Positions 8,039 to 15,890 of a DNA stretch of 40,229 nucleotides are shown in pieces. A model generated the notes under the pieces. The model did not search any database. It saw only the letters and a program-made list of their open reading frames with translations, and was not told the origin of the DNA. How positions within the stretch are numbered: the first letter of the stretch is position 1; each line of letters begins with the position of its first letter. The position numbers and the translations under genes are program-made. The DNA comes from Janthinobacterium sp. GW456P (GTDB lineage Bacteria; Pseudomonadota; Gammaproteobacteria; Burkholderiales; Burkholderiaceae_D): positions 171,742 through 211,970 of the forward strand of contig NZ_NEHB01000001.1 of the NCBI RefSeq assembly GCF_002127655.1, written 5' to 3'.

Positions 8039-8923
8039 ATGAAACGTATCGTCCTTTTTATCGCAACCAACCTGGCCGTGATGCTGGTGCTGTCGCTCGT
8101 GCTCAGCTTGCTGGGCGTGGGCAATCCGGCGCGCGGCAGTACCCTGAACCTGGGCAGCCTGATGGTGTTCTCGCTGGTGGTGGGTTTTACAGGCTCGATC
8201 TTTTCGCTGTTGATCAGCAAGCCCATGGCCAAGTGGAGCACGGGCGCGCGCGTGATCGACAACCCGACCTCGTCGACGGAATTGTGGCTGGTCAATACCG
8301 TGCGCGCACTGTCCGAGCGGGCCGGCATCGGCATGCCGGAAGTGGCCGTCTATGAAGGCGACGCGAATGCCTTCGCCACGGGCGCCTTCAAGAATTCGGC
8401 GCTGGTGGCCGTCTCCACGGGCTTGCTGCAAAGCATGAACCGCGATGAAGTCGAAGCCGTTCTGGGCCACGAGATCGCCCACGTCGCCAATGGCGACATG
8501 GTAACGCTCACCCTGATCCAGGGCGTGGTGAATACCTTTGTCGTCTTCATGGCCCGCGTGGTGGGCTTCTTTGTCGATAATGTGTTGCTGAAAAATAACA
8601 ACCGCGAAGGCGGCGGACGTGGCATCGGTTACTTTGTGACCGTGATGGTGTGCGAAGTGCTCTTCGGCTTGCTCGCTTCCATCATCGTCGCCTGGTTCTC
8701 GCGCCAGCGCGAATTCCGCGCCGACGCCGGTTCGGCCAAGCTGCTGGGCAGTCCGACGCCGATGATGCATGCGCTGGCGCGCCTGGGCGGCGTGCAGCCG
8801 GGCGAGCTGCCGCAATCGATGCAGGCGCTGGGCATCAGCGGCGGCAATGGTGGCTGGGGCGCGCTGTTCGCCACGCATCCGCCCATCGAACAACGTATCG
8901 CCGCGCTGCGCAGCGTACAATAA
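8039..8923 (+). CDS. htpX: Membrane zinc protease HtpX
   Basis: A 294-residue inner-membrane M48 metalloprotease that takes part in membrane-protein quality control. It has two N-terminal membrane helices (starting [16 protein letters not shown]), the zinc-binding HEIAH motif at H144-E145-xx-H148, a second hydrophobic pair after it, and the third ligand region [16 protein letters not shown]. The start is at MKRIVLF (8039), which matches the family; an upstream in-frame ATG at 8012 adds a short polar tail. GGAG lies about 10 nt upstream. Likely sigma-32 dependent from 7968. Confidence 0.95.
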   Translation: MKRIVLFIATNLAVMLVLSLVLSLLGVGNPARGSTLNLGSLMVFSLVVGFTGSIFSLLISKPMAKWSTGARVIDNPTSSTELWLVNTVRALSERAGIGMPEVAVYEGDANAFATGAFKNSALVAVSTGLLQSMNRDEVEAVLGHEIAHVANGDMVTLTLIQGVVNTFVVFMARVVGFFVDNVLLKNNNREGGGRGIGYFVTVMVCEVLFGLLASIIVAWFSRQREFRADAGSAKLLGSPTPMMHALARLGGVQPGELPQSMQALGISGGNGGWGALFATHPPIEQRIAALRSVQ

Positions 8924-8961
8924 TGCTAACTTAACAAGCTGGTTCGCCAGAACGCTTACAC

Positions 8962-9585
8962 ATGAGTCAATTTTTTCATATTCACCCTGAGAATCCGCAA
9001 TTGCGCCTGATCAAGCAGGCGGCGCAGATCATCCAGTCCGGCGGCGTCGTGGCCTTGCCCACGGATTCCTGCTACGCGCTGGTGTGCCAGCTCGACGACA
9101 AGGGCGCCGTCGAGCGCCTGCGCCGCATCCGCGGCGTGGATGAAAAGCACCATCTGACCTTGCTGTGCCGCGACTTGAGCGAGCTGGGCGTGTATGCCAG
9201 AGTCGACAACCGCCAGTTCCGCCTGCTCAAGGCGGCTACGCCGGGCGCCTACACCTTCATCCTGGAAGCGACCAAGGAAGTGCCGCGCCGCCTCAGCCAT
9301 CCTTCGCGCAAGACCATCGGCCTGCGCGTGCCGCAGCACCGCATCGTGCAATGCCTGCTGGAAGAGCTGGGCCAGCCGCTGCTGGGCGCGACCTTGACCT
9401 TGCCTGGCGACGAGGAGAGCCTGACGGATGCCGACACCATCCGCGAGCGCCTGGAAAAGCTGGTCGACCTGATCATCGACGGCGGCGTTTGCGCGCACGG
9501 CCCCAGCACCGTGATCGACCTGACGGGGCCGGAGCCGGAAGTGGTGCGCGTGGGACGCGGCGACCCGGCCGTGCTGGGTTTGTAG
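8962..9585 (+). CDS. yciO: YciO-type Sua5/YrdC-domain protein
   Basis: A 207-residue Sua5/YrdC-domain protein. The domain binds ATP, threonine and RNA and in TsaC makes threonylcarbamoyl-AMP for tRNA t6A; YciO proteins are a related branch with much weaker activity. It begins MSQFFHIHPENPQ, typical of YciO, and has the signature ALPTDSCYAL (in place of PTET in TsaC), then KHHLTLLCRD, TPGAYTFILEATKEVP, GLRVPQH and GPSTVIDL. Neighbouring the PHP gene as in E. coli supports yciO over tsaC. Confidence 0.9.
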   Translation: MSQFFHIHPENPQLRLIKQAAQIIQSGGVVALPTDSCYALVCQLDDKGAVERLRRIRGVDEKHHLTLLCRDLSELGVYARVDNRQFRLLKAATPGAYTFILEATKEVPRRLSHPSRKTIGLRVPQHRIVQCLLEELGQPLLGATLTLPGDEESLTDADTIRERLEKLVDLIIDGGVCAHGPSTVIDLTGPEPEVVRVGRGDPAVLGL

Positions 9586-9679
9586 AGGGGCATGGCGCGG
9601 CGGTTGCGGCGCCGCTCTTCACCTATTCTTAATGACAACATAAGCAAGGACGGTGGGCGCCTCTGTTAAAATCGGCGTC

Positions 9680-10360
9680 ATGAATGATATCAATGTGACG
9701 GTACAGACGGTCGCGGTGTATCTGGTGCCCGTGCTGTTTGCGATCTCCCTGCATGAAGCTGCGCACGGCTACACGGCCAGGTATTTTGGCGATCCGACGG
9801 CTTCGAACGAGGGTCGGCTGAGCCTCAATCCCATCCGGCACATCGATCTTTTCGGCACGATCCTGCTGCCCTTGACCCTGTATTGGGCGATCGGCGTGCC
9901 GTTCGGCTATGCCAAGCCGGTGCCTGTCGATTTCAGCCGCCTGCGCAATCCGAAGAAGCAGATGGCCTGGGTGGCGCTGGCAGGGCCGATGGCCAACCTG
10001 GCCATGGCGTTTGGCTGGATGATTGCGCATGTCTTGCTGGACACGGTATCGCACGGTTTTGCCATGCGCGACTACCTTGATAAGGTGAGCCTGGCTGGCG
10101 TGGCGGTCAACGTGGTCATGTTCTGTTTTAACCTGATACCCGTGCCACCCCTCGACGGCGGGCGCATCGTCGCCGGCATGCTGCCCGACAGCCTGTCGAG
10201 GAAGTACGCCAGCATTGACCGCTATACGCCGTTCATTTTCGCTCTGCTGATTTTTCTGAGCTATAAGGGCTACCTGGGCCTGGCGTTGAGCGGCGTGCTC
10301 CAGAAGGCGGTGGAGCTCCTGTACGCGATGACCTTGCCGCTACGTATGCTGCTGGGTTGA
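9680..10360 (+). CDS. Site-2-protease-family M50 membrane metalloprotease
   Basis: A 226-residue polytopic inner-membrane protein of peptidase family M50 (site-2 protease, Rip/FtsH-independent small type without PDZ). The zinc motif HEAAH (H25, E26, H29) lies in the first helix and the third ligand region is PPLDGGRIVAG near residue 160. I start it at MNDINV (9680); a GTG at 9653 is in frame but would place polar residues ahead. Its substrate is unknown; such short M50 proteins are widely conserved next to yciO and dapA in betaproteobacteria (from memory). Probably part of a plus-strand run of genes with yciO. Confidence 0.88.
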   Translation: MNDINVTVQTVAVYLVPVLFAISLHEAAHGYTARYFGDPTASNEGRLSLNPIRHIDLFGTILLPLTLYWAIGVPFGYAKPVPVDFSRLRNPKKQMAWVALAGPMANLAMAFGWMIAHVLLDTVSHGFAMRDYLDKVSLAGVAVNVVMFCFNLIPVPPLDGGRIVAGMLPDSLSRKYASIDRYTPFIFALLIFLSYKGYLGLALSGVLQKAVELLYAMTLPLRMLLG

Positions 10361-10384
10361 TGCGTCCTAAAGAGCAATTAACTG

Positions 10385-10969
10385 ATGGAAGTACCGATGC
10401 AAGTAACTGAACCAACAATAGAAACCGAAGCGATTTCGGGCTGGCTGCGCCGCTGGGCGCCCCTGATCCCGGGCGGCGAAGTGCTGGACCTGGCCTGCGG
10501 CGCAGGCCGCCATGCGCGCCACCTGGTGAGCCTGGGCCACCCGGTGCTCGCGCTCGACCATGATCCGGAAATGCTGGAAAAGGCGGCCGGTACGGGTATC
10601 ACCACTTCGCTGGTGGACCTGGAGGCGCCGGGCGCGGCCTGGCCATTCGCTCCCGGCCGCTTTGCCGGCATCGTCGTCACCAATTATCTGCACCGGCCGT
10701 TGCTGGAAGCGATGATTGCCAGCCTGGCGCCCGATGGCCTGCTGCTGTATGAAACGTTTGCCGAGGGTAATGAGCAGTTCGGCAAGCCATCGAATCCGAA
10801 ATTCCTGCTCAAGGAAGGTGAAATGCTGACCTGGGCCGTGCAGCAGGGCTTGCGTGTGGTAGCGTATGAAGATGGGCGCGTGGAACAGCCAAAAGCTGCT
10901 CTGGTGCAACGAATTTGTGCCGTCCGGCCGGATTTTCCACGGTTGGCAGCCTTGCTGCCGACGTTTTGA
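10385..10969 (+). CDS. Class I SAM-dependent methyltransferase
   Basis: A 194-residue soluble Rossmann-fold methyltransferase. Motif I is VLDLACGAGRHARHL (about residues 33-47), the acidic end of strand 2 is ALDHDPEML, and a post-motif region VVTNYLHRPLLEAM precedes the ELLLYETFAEGNEQFG-like strand. It is similar in layout to TehB/UbiE-like small methyltransferases, but the substrate cannot be told. ATGs at 10385 and 10397 are both possible; GGAAG lies 5 nt ahead of the second. It follows the M50 gene by 24 nt. Confidence 0.82.
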   Translation: MEVPMQVTEPTIETEAISGWLRRWAPLIPGGEVLDLACGAGRHARHLVSLGHPVLALDHDPEMLEKAAGTGITTSLVDLEAPGAAWPFAPGRFAGIVVTNYLHRPLLEAMIASLAPDGLLLYETFAEGNEQFGKPSNPKFLLKEGEMLTWAVQQGLRVVAYEDGRVEQPKAALVQRICAVRPDFPRLAALLPTF

Positions 10970-11041
10970 GCGGCCATACTATGTCAGAATGCACCACAGG
11001 CGCGGGCTATCCGCTACAATCGTTGTTTTATTTATCGGCGC

Positions 11042-11047
11042 TATAAA
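11042..11047 (+). promoter_or_regulatory. Possible -10 box of dapA at leaderless distance
   Basis: TATAAA at 11042-11047 would put the transcription start at about 11054, the A of the dapA ATG. No Shine-Dalgarno-like purine stretch precedes the start codon. No clear -35 lies 17 bp upstream; a competing -10, TACAAT (11015-11020), would give a 27-nt leader that also lacks a ribosome site. Confidence 0.35.
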
Positions 11048-11053
11048 CTTACT

Positions 11054-11932
11054 ATGATCAAGGGCAGCATTGTAGCAATCGTCACCCCGATGCACGCAGA
11101 CGGCAGTCTGGACTTTCCAGGTCTGCGCAAGCTGATCGACTGGCATATCGCCGAGGGTACGGACGGCATCGTCATCGTTGGCACAACGGGCGAATCGGCA
11201 ACAGTCAGCGTGGAGGAACACTGCGAACTGATCCAGTTGACCGTCGAACATGCCAAGGGACGCATTCCTATCATCGCCGGCGCCGGTGGCAACTCCACGG
11301 CCGAGGCCATCAAACTGACGCGTTACGCGAAAGAAGCGGGTGCCGATGCTGTCTTGCAAGTGGTGCCGTACTACAACCGTCCTACCCAGGAAGGCATGTA
11401 CCAGCACTTCAAGGCCATCGCCGAAGCCGTCGATATCCCCGTCATCCTGTACAACGTGCCGGGCCGCACGGTTGCCGACATGAGCAACGAGACCATCGTG
11501 CGCCTGTCCGCCATCCCGAATATCGTTGGCGTGAAAGATGCGACCGGCAATATCGGCCGCGGCATCGACCTGCTGCGCCTGGTGCCGGCCGATTTCGCCG
11601 TGTACTCGGGCGACGATCCGACGGCCATGGCGCTGATGTTCTGCGGCGGCCACGGCAACATTTCCGTGACGGCCAACGTCGCGCCGCGCGCCATGCACGA
11701 ACTGTGCGTCGCGGCCATGGCGGGCGAGCGTGCCACGGCGATCGCCATCAATAACAAAGTTTTCCCTCTGCACCAGAAATTGTTTGTCGAGCCCAACCCG
11801 GTGCCCGTCAAATGGGCGATGGCCGAAATGGGCCTGATGCCTGCCGGCATACGCTTGCCACTGGTGCCGCTGGCTGAAAATTGCCATGCCACCGTGCGCG
11901 ATGCCTTGCGCGACGCCGGCGTCCTGTCTTAA
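11054..11932 (+). CDS. dapA: 4-hydroxy-tetrahydrodipicolinate synthase
   Basis: Condenses pyruvate with aspartate semialdehyde, the first committed step of lysine and diaminopimelate synthesis in the cytoplasm. The 292-residue product carries all key residues at the numbering known from E. coli: T44-T45 in GTTGES, Y133 in YNVPGR and the Schiff-base K161 in GVKDATGN. It is full length. bamC follows after 81 bp, the same neighbour as in E. coli. The start lacks a visible ribosome site. Confidence 0.97.
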   Translation: MIKGSIVAIVTPMHADGSLDFPGLRKLIDWHIAEGTDGIVIVGTTGESATVSVEEHCELIQLTVEHAKGRIPIIAGAGGNSTAEAIKLTRYAKEAGADAVLQVVPYYNRPTQEGMYQHFKAIAEAVDIPVILYNVPGRTVADMSNETIVRLSAIPNIVGVKDATGNIGRGIDLLRLVPADFAVYSGDDPTAMALMFCGGHGNISVTANVAPRAMHELCVAAMAGERATAIAINNKVFPLHQKLFVEPNPVPVKWAMAEMGLMPAGIRLPLVPLAENCHATVRDALRDAGVLS

Positions 11933-11947
11933 GGCCGAACTTCAAGC

Positions 11948-11966
11948 CCGGACTTGACCAGTCCGG
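11948..11966. other. Hairpin between dapA and bamC
   Basis: CCGGACT (11948-11954) and AGTCCGG (11960-11966) form a perfect 7-bp stem with a 5-nt loop. No T-run follows, so it is not a standard terminator. It could protect the dapA 3' end or tune read-through to bamC. Confidence 0.4.
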
Positions 11967-12013
11967 ACCTTCCCTGATTCCAGCTGCTACTTAGCTTCTT
12001 ATCCAGTTACGAC

Positions 12014-13207
12014 ATGACTAATTGCAAGAAAAACCAATCGGCGCCTGCCACCATCGCCGTCCGCGGCATCGTCATCGGCGCCGTCGCAGCCAGCCTCGCG
12101 GGCTGCGGTATGATCAGTTCGGTAGTCGGCGGCGACAAGGTCGACTACAAGTCGGTCAAGAAAGCCGGCACCCTGGACGTGCCGCCTGACCTGACGCAAT
12201 TGCAGCAGGACAACCGCTACTCCCTGCCCGATGCGAAAAACGGCGTGGCCACGGCTTCCGGCTACAACGCGCAGCGCAATGCCACGGCCGGTACCCCGGT
12301 CGTCGTGGGCGCCGACGGTGTGGTCGGCGTGGTGCCGGTCACGGCAGGCGGCGTGAAGGTCGAGCGCGCGGGCAACCAGCGCTGGCTGGTCGTCAAGCAG
12401 TCGCCCGAGGTGCTGTGGCCGCAGCTCAAGCAGTTCTGGGAAGATTCGGGCTTTACCATTGCCGTCGACCAGCCGACGGCTGGCATCATGGAAACCGAGT
12501 GGAATGAAAACCGCGCCAAGGTGCCGCAAGACTTTATTCGCAGCACCATCGGCAAGGCCTTCGATTCCCTGTACTCGACCGGTGAAAAAGACAAGTTCCG
12601 TACCCGCGTGGAGCGTCTGGCCGATGGCTCGACCGAGATCTATATCAGCCACCGCGGCGTGGAAGAGGTCGTCACGGGCCGCGACAAGGAAACCACCACC
12701 TGGACCGCTCGCCCGAACGATCCGGGCCTGGAAGCGCAATTCCTGGCCAAGCTGATGACGCGCCTGGGCGCGGCCAGCGACGATGCGCAAGCGAAGACGG
12801 CCGTCGATGCCGCCATCGTGCAGCCGCAGCACGCCAAGCTGGTGGGCGACGCCGCCACGCCGGCACGCGCCATCGAAGTCGATGAAGGGTTCGACCGCGC
12901 CTGGCGCCGCGTCGGCCTGGCGCTGGACCGCGTTGGCTTCACCGTGGAAGACCGCGACCGCACGCAAGGCACGTATTTCGTGCGCTACGTCGATCCGGAC
13001 GCGGTCAAGAAAGATGGCTTCTTCTCGAAACTGTTCAGCTGGGGCTCGTCGTCCGACAAGGACAAGGAAGCGCAGCGCTACCGCGTCCTGGTCAAGGCCG
13101 GCGCTGGCTCGTCCAGCCGGGTCAGCATCCTCAGCAACGAAGGCCAGCCGGATACCTCGCCAGTGGCCGAGAAGATCCTGGGTCTGCTGAACGATCAGTT
13201 GAAATAA
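12014..13207 (+). CDS. bamC: Outer-membrane assembly lipoprotein BamC
   Basis: A 397-residue lipoprotein subunit of the Bam complex that folds outer-membrane proteins. It has a long N-terminal signal ending in the lipobox SLAGC (C31), then the unstructured BamD-binding segment VDYKSVKKAGTLDVPPDLTQ that is typical of BamC. Two helix-grip domains follow: about 120-240 with QRWLVVKQSPEVLWPQLKQF, and about 290-395 with FDRAWRRVGLALDRVGF and the RVLVKAG strand. Adjacent to dapA as in E. coli (nlpB). A perfect terminator follows at 13253. Confidence 0.94.
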   Translation: MTNCKKNQSAPATIAVRGIVIGAVAASLAGCGMISSVVGGDKVDYKSVKKAGTLDVPPDLTQLQQDNRYSLPDAKNGVATASGYNAQRNATAGTPVVVGADGVVGVVPVTAGGVKVERAGNQRWLVVKQSPEVLWPQLKQFWEDSGFTIAVDQPTAGIMETEWNENRAKVPQDFIRSTIGKAFDSLYSTGEKDKFRTRVERLADGSTEIYISHRGVEEVVTGRDKETTTWTARPNDPGLEAQFLAKLMTRLGAASDDAQAKTAVDAAIVQPQHAKLVGDAATPARAIEVDEGFDRAWRRVGLALDRVGFTVEDRDRTQGTYFVRYVDPDAVKKDGFFSKLFSWGSSSDKDKEAQRYRVLVKAGAGSSSRVSILSNEGQPDTSPVAEKILGLLNDQLK

Positions 13208-13252
13208 TCGCTGCGGCGGCGGCAGGTTTCAATACCTGCCGCGTGTGAAAAA

Positions 13253-13284
13253 GGCTGGCCCGGGAAACCGGGCCAGCCTTTTTT
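13253..13284 (+). terminator. Intrinsic terminator of bamC
   Basis: GGCTGGCCCGG (13253-13263), loop GAAA, CCGGGCCAGCC (13268-13278), followed by six T. An 11-bp perfect stem with a GNRA tetraloop. A smaller hairpin, GGCAGGT...ACCTGCC (13221-13240), lies just before it. Confidence 0.93.
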
Positions 13285-13336
13285 ATCGCCCGCGTCGTGC
13301 CTTATATCCTGTGGATAAAAAGCCGGACGCAAAAAA

Positions 13337-13354
13337 GCCGGCCCTAAGGCCGGC
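13337..13354 (-). terminator. Intrinsic terminator of the Ala-rich lipoprotein gene
   Basis: GCCGGCC (13337-13343), loop CTAA, GGCCGGC (13348-13354). On the minus strand it is followed by a run of six T. It lies 24 bp past the stop of the gene at 13378 and, with TTTCTT on the other side, may also catch plus-strand read-through. Confidence 0.88.
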
Positions 13355-13377
13355 TTTCTTTAGTGCAGGGTGCTAAA

Positions 13378-13632
13378 TTACTTAGCAGCCGATGCAGCAG
13401 CCGAAGCAGCCGAAGCAGCGTCGGTAGCGGCCGAAGCGGCAGCCGAAGCAGCAGCAGCAGCGTCGGTAGCGGCCGAAGCAGCAGCGTCAGCAGCAGCAGC
13501 TGGAGCAGCTTCAACTGCTGGTGCTGGTGCTGGGGTTTCAACTACTGGTGCTGGTGCAGGAGCTTCTTCTTTTTTGCTGCAAGCAGCCAGAGCAACAACC
13601 ATCAGGGAGGCGATCAGCAGGGATTTTTTCAT
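13378..13632 (-). CDS. Small Ala-rich lipoprotein, possibly Lpp-like
   Basis: An 84-residue lipoprotein with a clear signal and lipobox (MKKSLLIASLMVVALAAC, C18). A KKEE segment and a Pro/Ala linker (APAPAPVVETPAPAPAVE) follow, then about 40 residues that are nearly all Ala with Ser, Thr and Asp every three to four positions, ending in a C-terminal Lys. The tail should be a long helix. Size, N-terminal lipid and terminal Lys recall Braun's lipoprotein, whose last Lys is linked to peptidoglycan; that is an analogy, not homology. AAGGAAA precedes the start. It has its own terminator. DNA of the tail is internally repetitive. Confidence 0.85.
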   Translation of the reverse strand: MKKSLLIASLMVVALAACSKKEEAPAPAPVVETPAPAPAVEAAPAAAADAAASAATDAAAAASAAASAATDAASAASAAASAAK

Positions 13633-13680
13633 TTGTTTTCCTTAATTATTTCAAAAAATAAATCAATATTGTTGCGATGA

Positions 13681-13698
13681 ATAATTACCGGTAATTAT
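13681..13698. promoter_or_regulatory. Perfect 18-bp palindrome upstream of the lipoprotein gene
   Basis: ATAATTACCGGTAATTAT is a perfect palindrome, 49 bp upstream of the lipoprotein start. AT-rich arms around CCGG and the position in the promoter region suggest a binding site for a dimeric regulator. No regulator can be named. Confidence 0.5.
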
Positions 13699-13985
13699 CG
13701 CTCGTTAGGTCGTCTTCGAAGGCTTTTCGTACCAGGTGGTGCCTGCCAGACAACGGAAACTTCCTAACCGAATATTATAGCGATTTTTGGTGCGTCGCAA
13801 TAGGAGCAAGAGGCAAATTCGCAACTATTTTGTGATATCGCAATATTTGCCGAAGCAAATTGCAAGCAAGTGTAAGCGATTTGCGAAAGCGCGACAAAAC
13901 GATATAAAAATAATATGTTTCATTGCGCTGGCGCAGAAGCTGTCATTTTACCTACTGTAATACCACTTTGCTACGACACGCTCAT
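13699..13985. other. AT-rich gap between lipoprotein and roxA genes
   Basis: No convincing gene. GTTAGG near 13706 and CCTAAC near 13766 are distant inverted repeats. From about 13810 to 13890 words such as ATTCGCAA, ATCGCAA and TTGCGAA recur on both strands within an AT-rich tract that continues to about 13925. It could hold regulatory or nucleoid-protein sites for the lipoprotein gene. No clear terminator for roxA is visible; TGCGCTGGCGCA (around 13925) is only a 5-bp hairpin. Confidence 0.35.
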
Positions 13986-15107
13986 TCAAGCCAGTTCGAT
14001 CCAGCCATCCTGATACCAGGTATACAAAGCATCCATCACGTCATCGGACGCCTGGGCCACGGCGGCGCCATCGAGGGCGCGTTCGTTGGCCAGGGCTTCC
14101 AGGGCCGTTTTGTCGGCCTTGCCAATGGCAAACGATTCGCCATTGATGAAGACATTCTTGCCACGATACAGCATCAAGGTCTTGCGCGACAACACGATCC
14201 CCTTTTTCTGCGCGGCGTCCGCGAAGCGGCCTACCGTCAGCGGCTTGGACAGCGGCGTGAAAAACACATTGTGCTTCGGTTCCGACAGGTGCTCGCCCAG
14301 GAAAATAGTCACGTCTTCTTCCGTGAAGCGTACCTTGTTCATTTCTTCGGCGATAGTGCTGAGCATTTCACGGGGGATTTCCGCCGGCTTGCCCGACGCT
14401 TTCAGGTCGGGATCGCTGTAAATGCCCGGCAAGTCGATCGAATCGGCCATGAATTGCAGGAAAGCCTCGCCCAGTTCCTGGAACGATGGCGAGCGGAAAC
14501 CGATCGAATACGTCTGGCAGTCGCCGATGGCCACGCCGTCGTGCGCGTAGTGGGGCGGCAAATACAGCATGTCGCCCGGTTCCAAGGTGAATTCTTCGTC
14601 GGGCGTGAAGTTGCTGAGGATTTTCAGCGGCAAGCCGTCGATCAGGCTCAGGTCCTTCTGCGCGCCGATGCGCCAATGGCGCTTGCCCTGGCCTTGCAGC
14701 AGGAACACGTCATAGGAATCGAAATGCGGGCCCACGCCGCCGCCATCGGTGGCGAAGCTGACCATCAGGTCGTCCAGGCGCGCGTCGGGCAGGAAGCGGA
14801 ACTGGCGCAGCAGGGCGTCGGCCTTGGCGCTGTGCAGGTTGGCGCCCTGCACCAGCAAGGTCCACTCCTTCTGTTTCAGCGAGGGCAGGCTGCTCAAAGG
14901 ACCTTGCTGCATGTTCCAGTGGCCATCCGCATGGCTGACCAGGCGCGATTCGACGTGGTCGAGGGTAGCCAGCTCGGCCAGGGCCTTGACATCGAACAGC
15001 GCCTTGAAGCCAGGCACGGCTTGACGGATCAACAAGGGTTTTTTATGCCAGTAGTCGCGCAGGAATTGCGCCGGCGTAATATCGCCGAGGAGAGTTAATT
15101 TTTTCAT
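13986..15107 (-). CDS. roxA: Ribosomal protein L16 arginine hydroxylase (JmjC/cupin oxygenase)
   Basis: A 373-residue Fe(II)/2-oxoglutarate oxygenase of the YcfD family; in E. coli it hydroxylates an arginine of ribosomal protein L16. Visible are the N-terminal FLRDYWHKKPLLIR and ESRLVSH segments typical of YcfD, the metal ligands H128-x-D130 in GPHFDSYDVFLLQ, the distal His in YLPPHYAHDG (about H189), and a C-terminal winged-helix region as in bacterial RoxA. Length agrees with E. coli YcfD (373). It diverges from the SlyD-like gene. Its -10 box sits so close that the mRNA is probably leaderless. Confidence 0.92.
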   Translation of the reverse strand: MKKLTLLGDITPAQFLRDYWHKKPLLIRQAVPGFKALFDVKALAELATLDHVESRLVSHADGHWNMQQGPLSSLPSLKQKEWTLLVQGANLHSAKADALLRQFRFLPDARLDDLMVSFATDGGGVGPHFDSYDVFLLQGQGKRHWRIGAQKDLSLIDGLPLKILSNFTPDEEFTLEPGDMLYLPPHYAHDGVAIGDCQTYSIGFRSPSFQELGEAFLQFMADSIDLPGIYSDPDLKASGKPAEIPREMLSTIAEEMNKVRFTEEDVTIFLGEHLSEPKHNVFFTPLSKPLTVGRFADAAQKKGIVLSRKTLMLYRGKNVFINGESFAIGKADKTALEALANERALDGAAVAQASDDVMDALYTWYQDGWIELA

Positions 15108-15113
15108 GCGCCC

Positions 15114-15122
15114 ATTATAACA
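15114..15122 (-). promoter_or_regulatory. Extended -10 promoter of roxA
   Basis: On the minus strand TGTTATAAT is a perfect extended -10. Its last base is at 15114, so transcription should start near 15107, the A of the roxA ATG. No -35 is needed for an extended -10, and none is evident. The intervening GGGCGC is not placed to serve as a ribosome site on such a transcript. Confidence 0.6.
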
Positions 15123-15164
15123 ACCGGAAATGCAGGAATGCGCCTGCCGTTGGCGGCGTGAAGG

Positions 15165-15170
15165 TATAAT
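15165..15170 (+). promoter_or_regulatory. -10 box of the SlyD-like gene
   Basis: A perfect TATAAT, 31 bp ahead of the ATG, would start transcription near 15177 and leave room for the AAGGAAG ribosome site. No good -35 is seen at 17 bp spacing. Confidence 0.5.
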
Positions 15171-15200
15171 TTGCCAGCTTATACAATGAAAGGAAGCATA

Positions 15201-15746
15201 ATGAAGATTGCCAAAAATACGGTCGTGACTGTCAACTACAAACTGTCAGACGCGCAAGACAATCTGATCGAAGACGGCCGTCAACCGATGGTCTACCTGC
15301 ACGGTGATTATGAAAACACCCTGCCGAAGATCGAAGAAGAACTCGACGGCAAGGAAGTCGGCTATTCCAACACGATCCAGATCGAACCGGATGATGCTTT
15401 CGGTGAATACGATCCAGCCCTGGTGAAGGTTGAGCCGCGCAATCGCCTGCCTGAGCCGCTGGAAGTGGGCATGCAATTCGAAGGCATGCCGGAAAGCGAC
15501 TCGCCTGACGAAGAAGCGATGATCTTCACGGTCACCGATATCGCCGACGACAAAGTCGTACTGGACGGCAACCATCCACTGGCCGGCATCGCGCTGCGCT
15601 TCTCGCTGACCGTCGCTGACGTGCGCGCCGCCACCGACGAAGAAATCGCCCACGGCCACGTGCATGGCGCACACGGCCATGACCATGGCGATGATGAAGA
15701 TGAAGGCGAAGAGGGCGATCACTTTCGCACCCACCCTATTCACTGA
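15201..15746 (+). CDS. SlyD-like FKBP peptidyl-prolyl isomerase
   Basis: A 181-residue FKBP-type isomerase/chaperone of the SlyD group. It has the SlyD N-terminus (VVTVNYKLSDAQDNLIED), the split FKBP domain with an inserted IF/flap domain (roughly residues 65-130: IEPDDAFGEYDPALVKVEPRN then DEEAMIFTVTDIADDKVVLDGNHPLAG), and a tail dense in His and Asp/Glu (HGHVHGAHGHDHGDD) that should bind nickel or other metals. SlyD supplies nickel to hydrogenase and assists folding. Start at 15201 is fixed by AAGGAAG; the frame begins earlier at 15171. Two structured elements follow directly. Confidence 0.92.
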   Translation: MKIAKNTVVTVNYKLSDAQDNLIEDGRQPMVYLHGDYENTLPKIEEELDGKEVGYSNTIQIEPDDAFGEYDPALVKVEPRNRLPEPLEVGMQFEGMPESDSPDEEAMIFTVTDIADDKVVLDGNHPLAGIALRFSLTVADVRAATDEEIAHGHVHGAHGHDHGDDEDEGEEGDHFRTHPIH

Positions 15747-15754
15747 GGACACCT

Positions 15755-15890
15755 GACCAAACCTGCTGCGCGCAGCGGGGCGCGGCCGGCGATGCTCACC
15801 GTACTTTAAGTACGGTTGCGCTTCTCGGCCACGCCGCGCAGCTGCTCGCGACGGTTTTGTCAGGCGTCGTGACGCTGGTGGGTAACACCC
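15755..15890 (+). repeat. Structured 3'-end element, copy B (tandem with C)
   Basis: Starts within 9 nt of the SlyD-like stop codon. The central hairpin ACCGTACTT/AAGTACGGT (15798-15816) sits between GCGGCCGGCGATGCTC and TTGCGCTTCTCGGCC. The outer arms CCTGACCAAACC and GGTTTTGTCAGG pair. The unit is repeated 136 bp later as copy C. Copy B differs in the segment after CTCGGCCAC, where it reads GCCGCGCAGCTG instead of AAATCACTGCCG. Confidence 0.88.

Noticed and set aside
11948..11966. Terminator between dapA and bamC
   Set aside because: The stem is perfect but no T-run follows, so I list it only as a hairpin.
13363..13680. Ser- or Ala-rich frames on the plus strand opposite the lipoprotein gene
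   Set aside because: They are mirror translations of the Ala-codon repeats and run over the terminator and promoter of the real gene.
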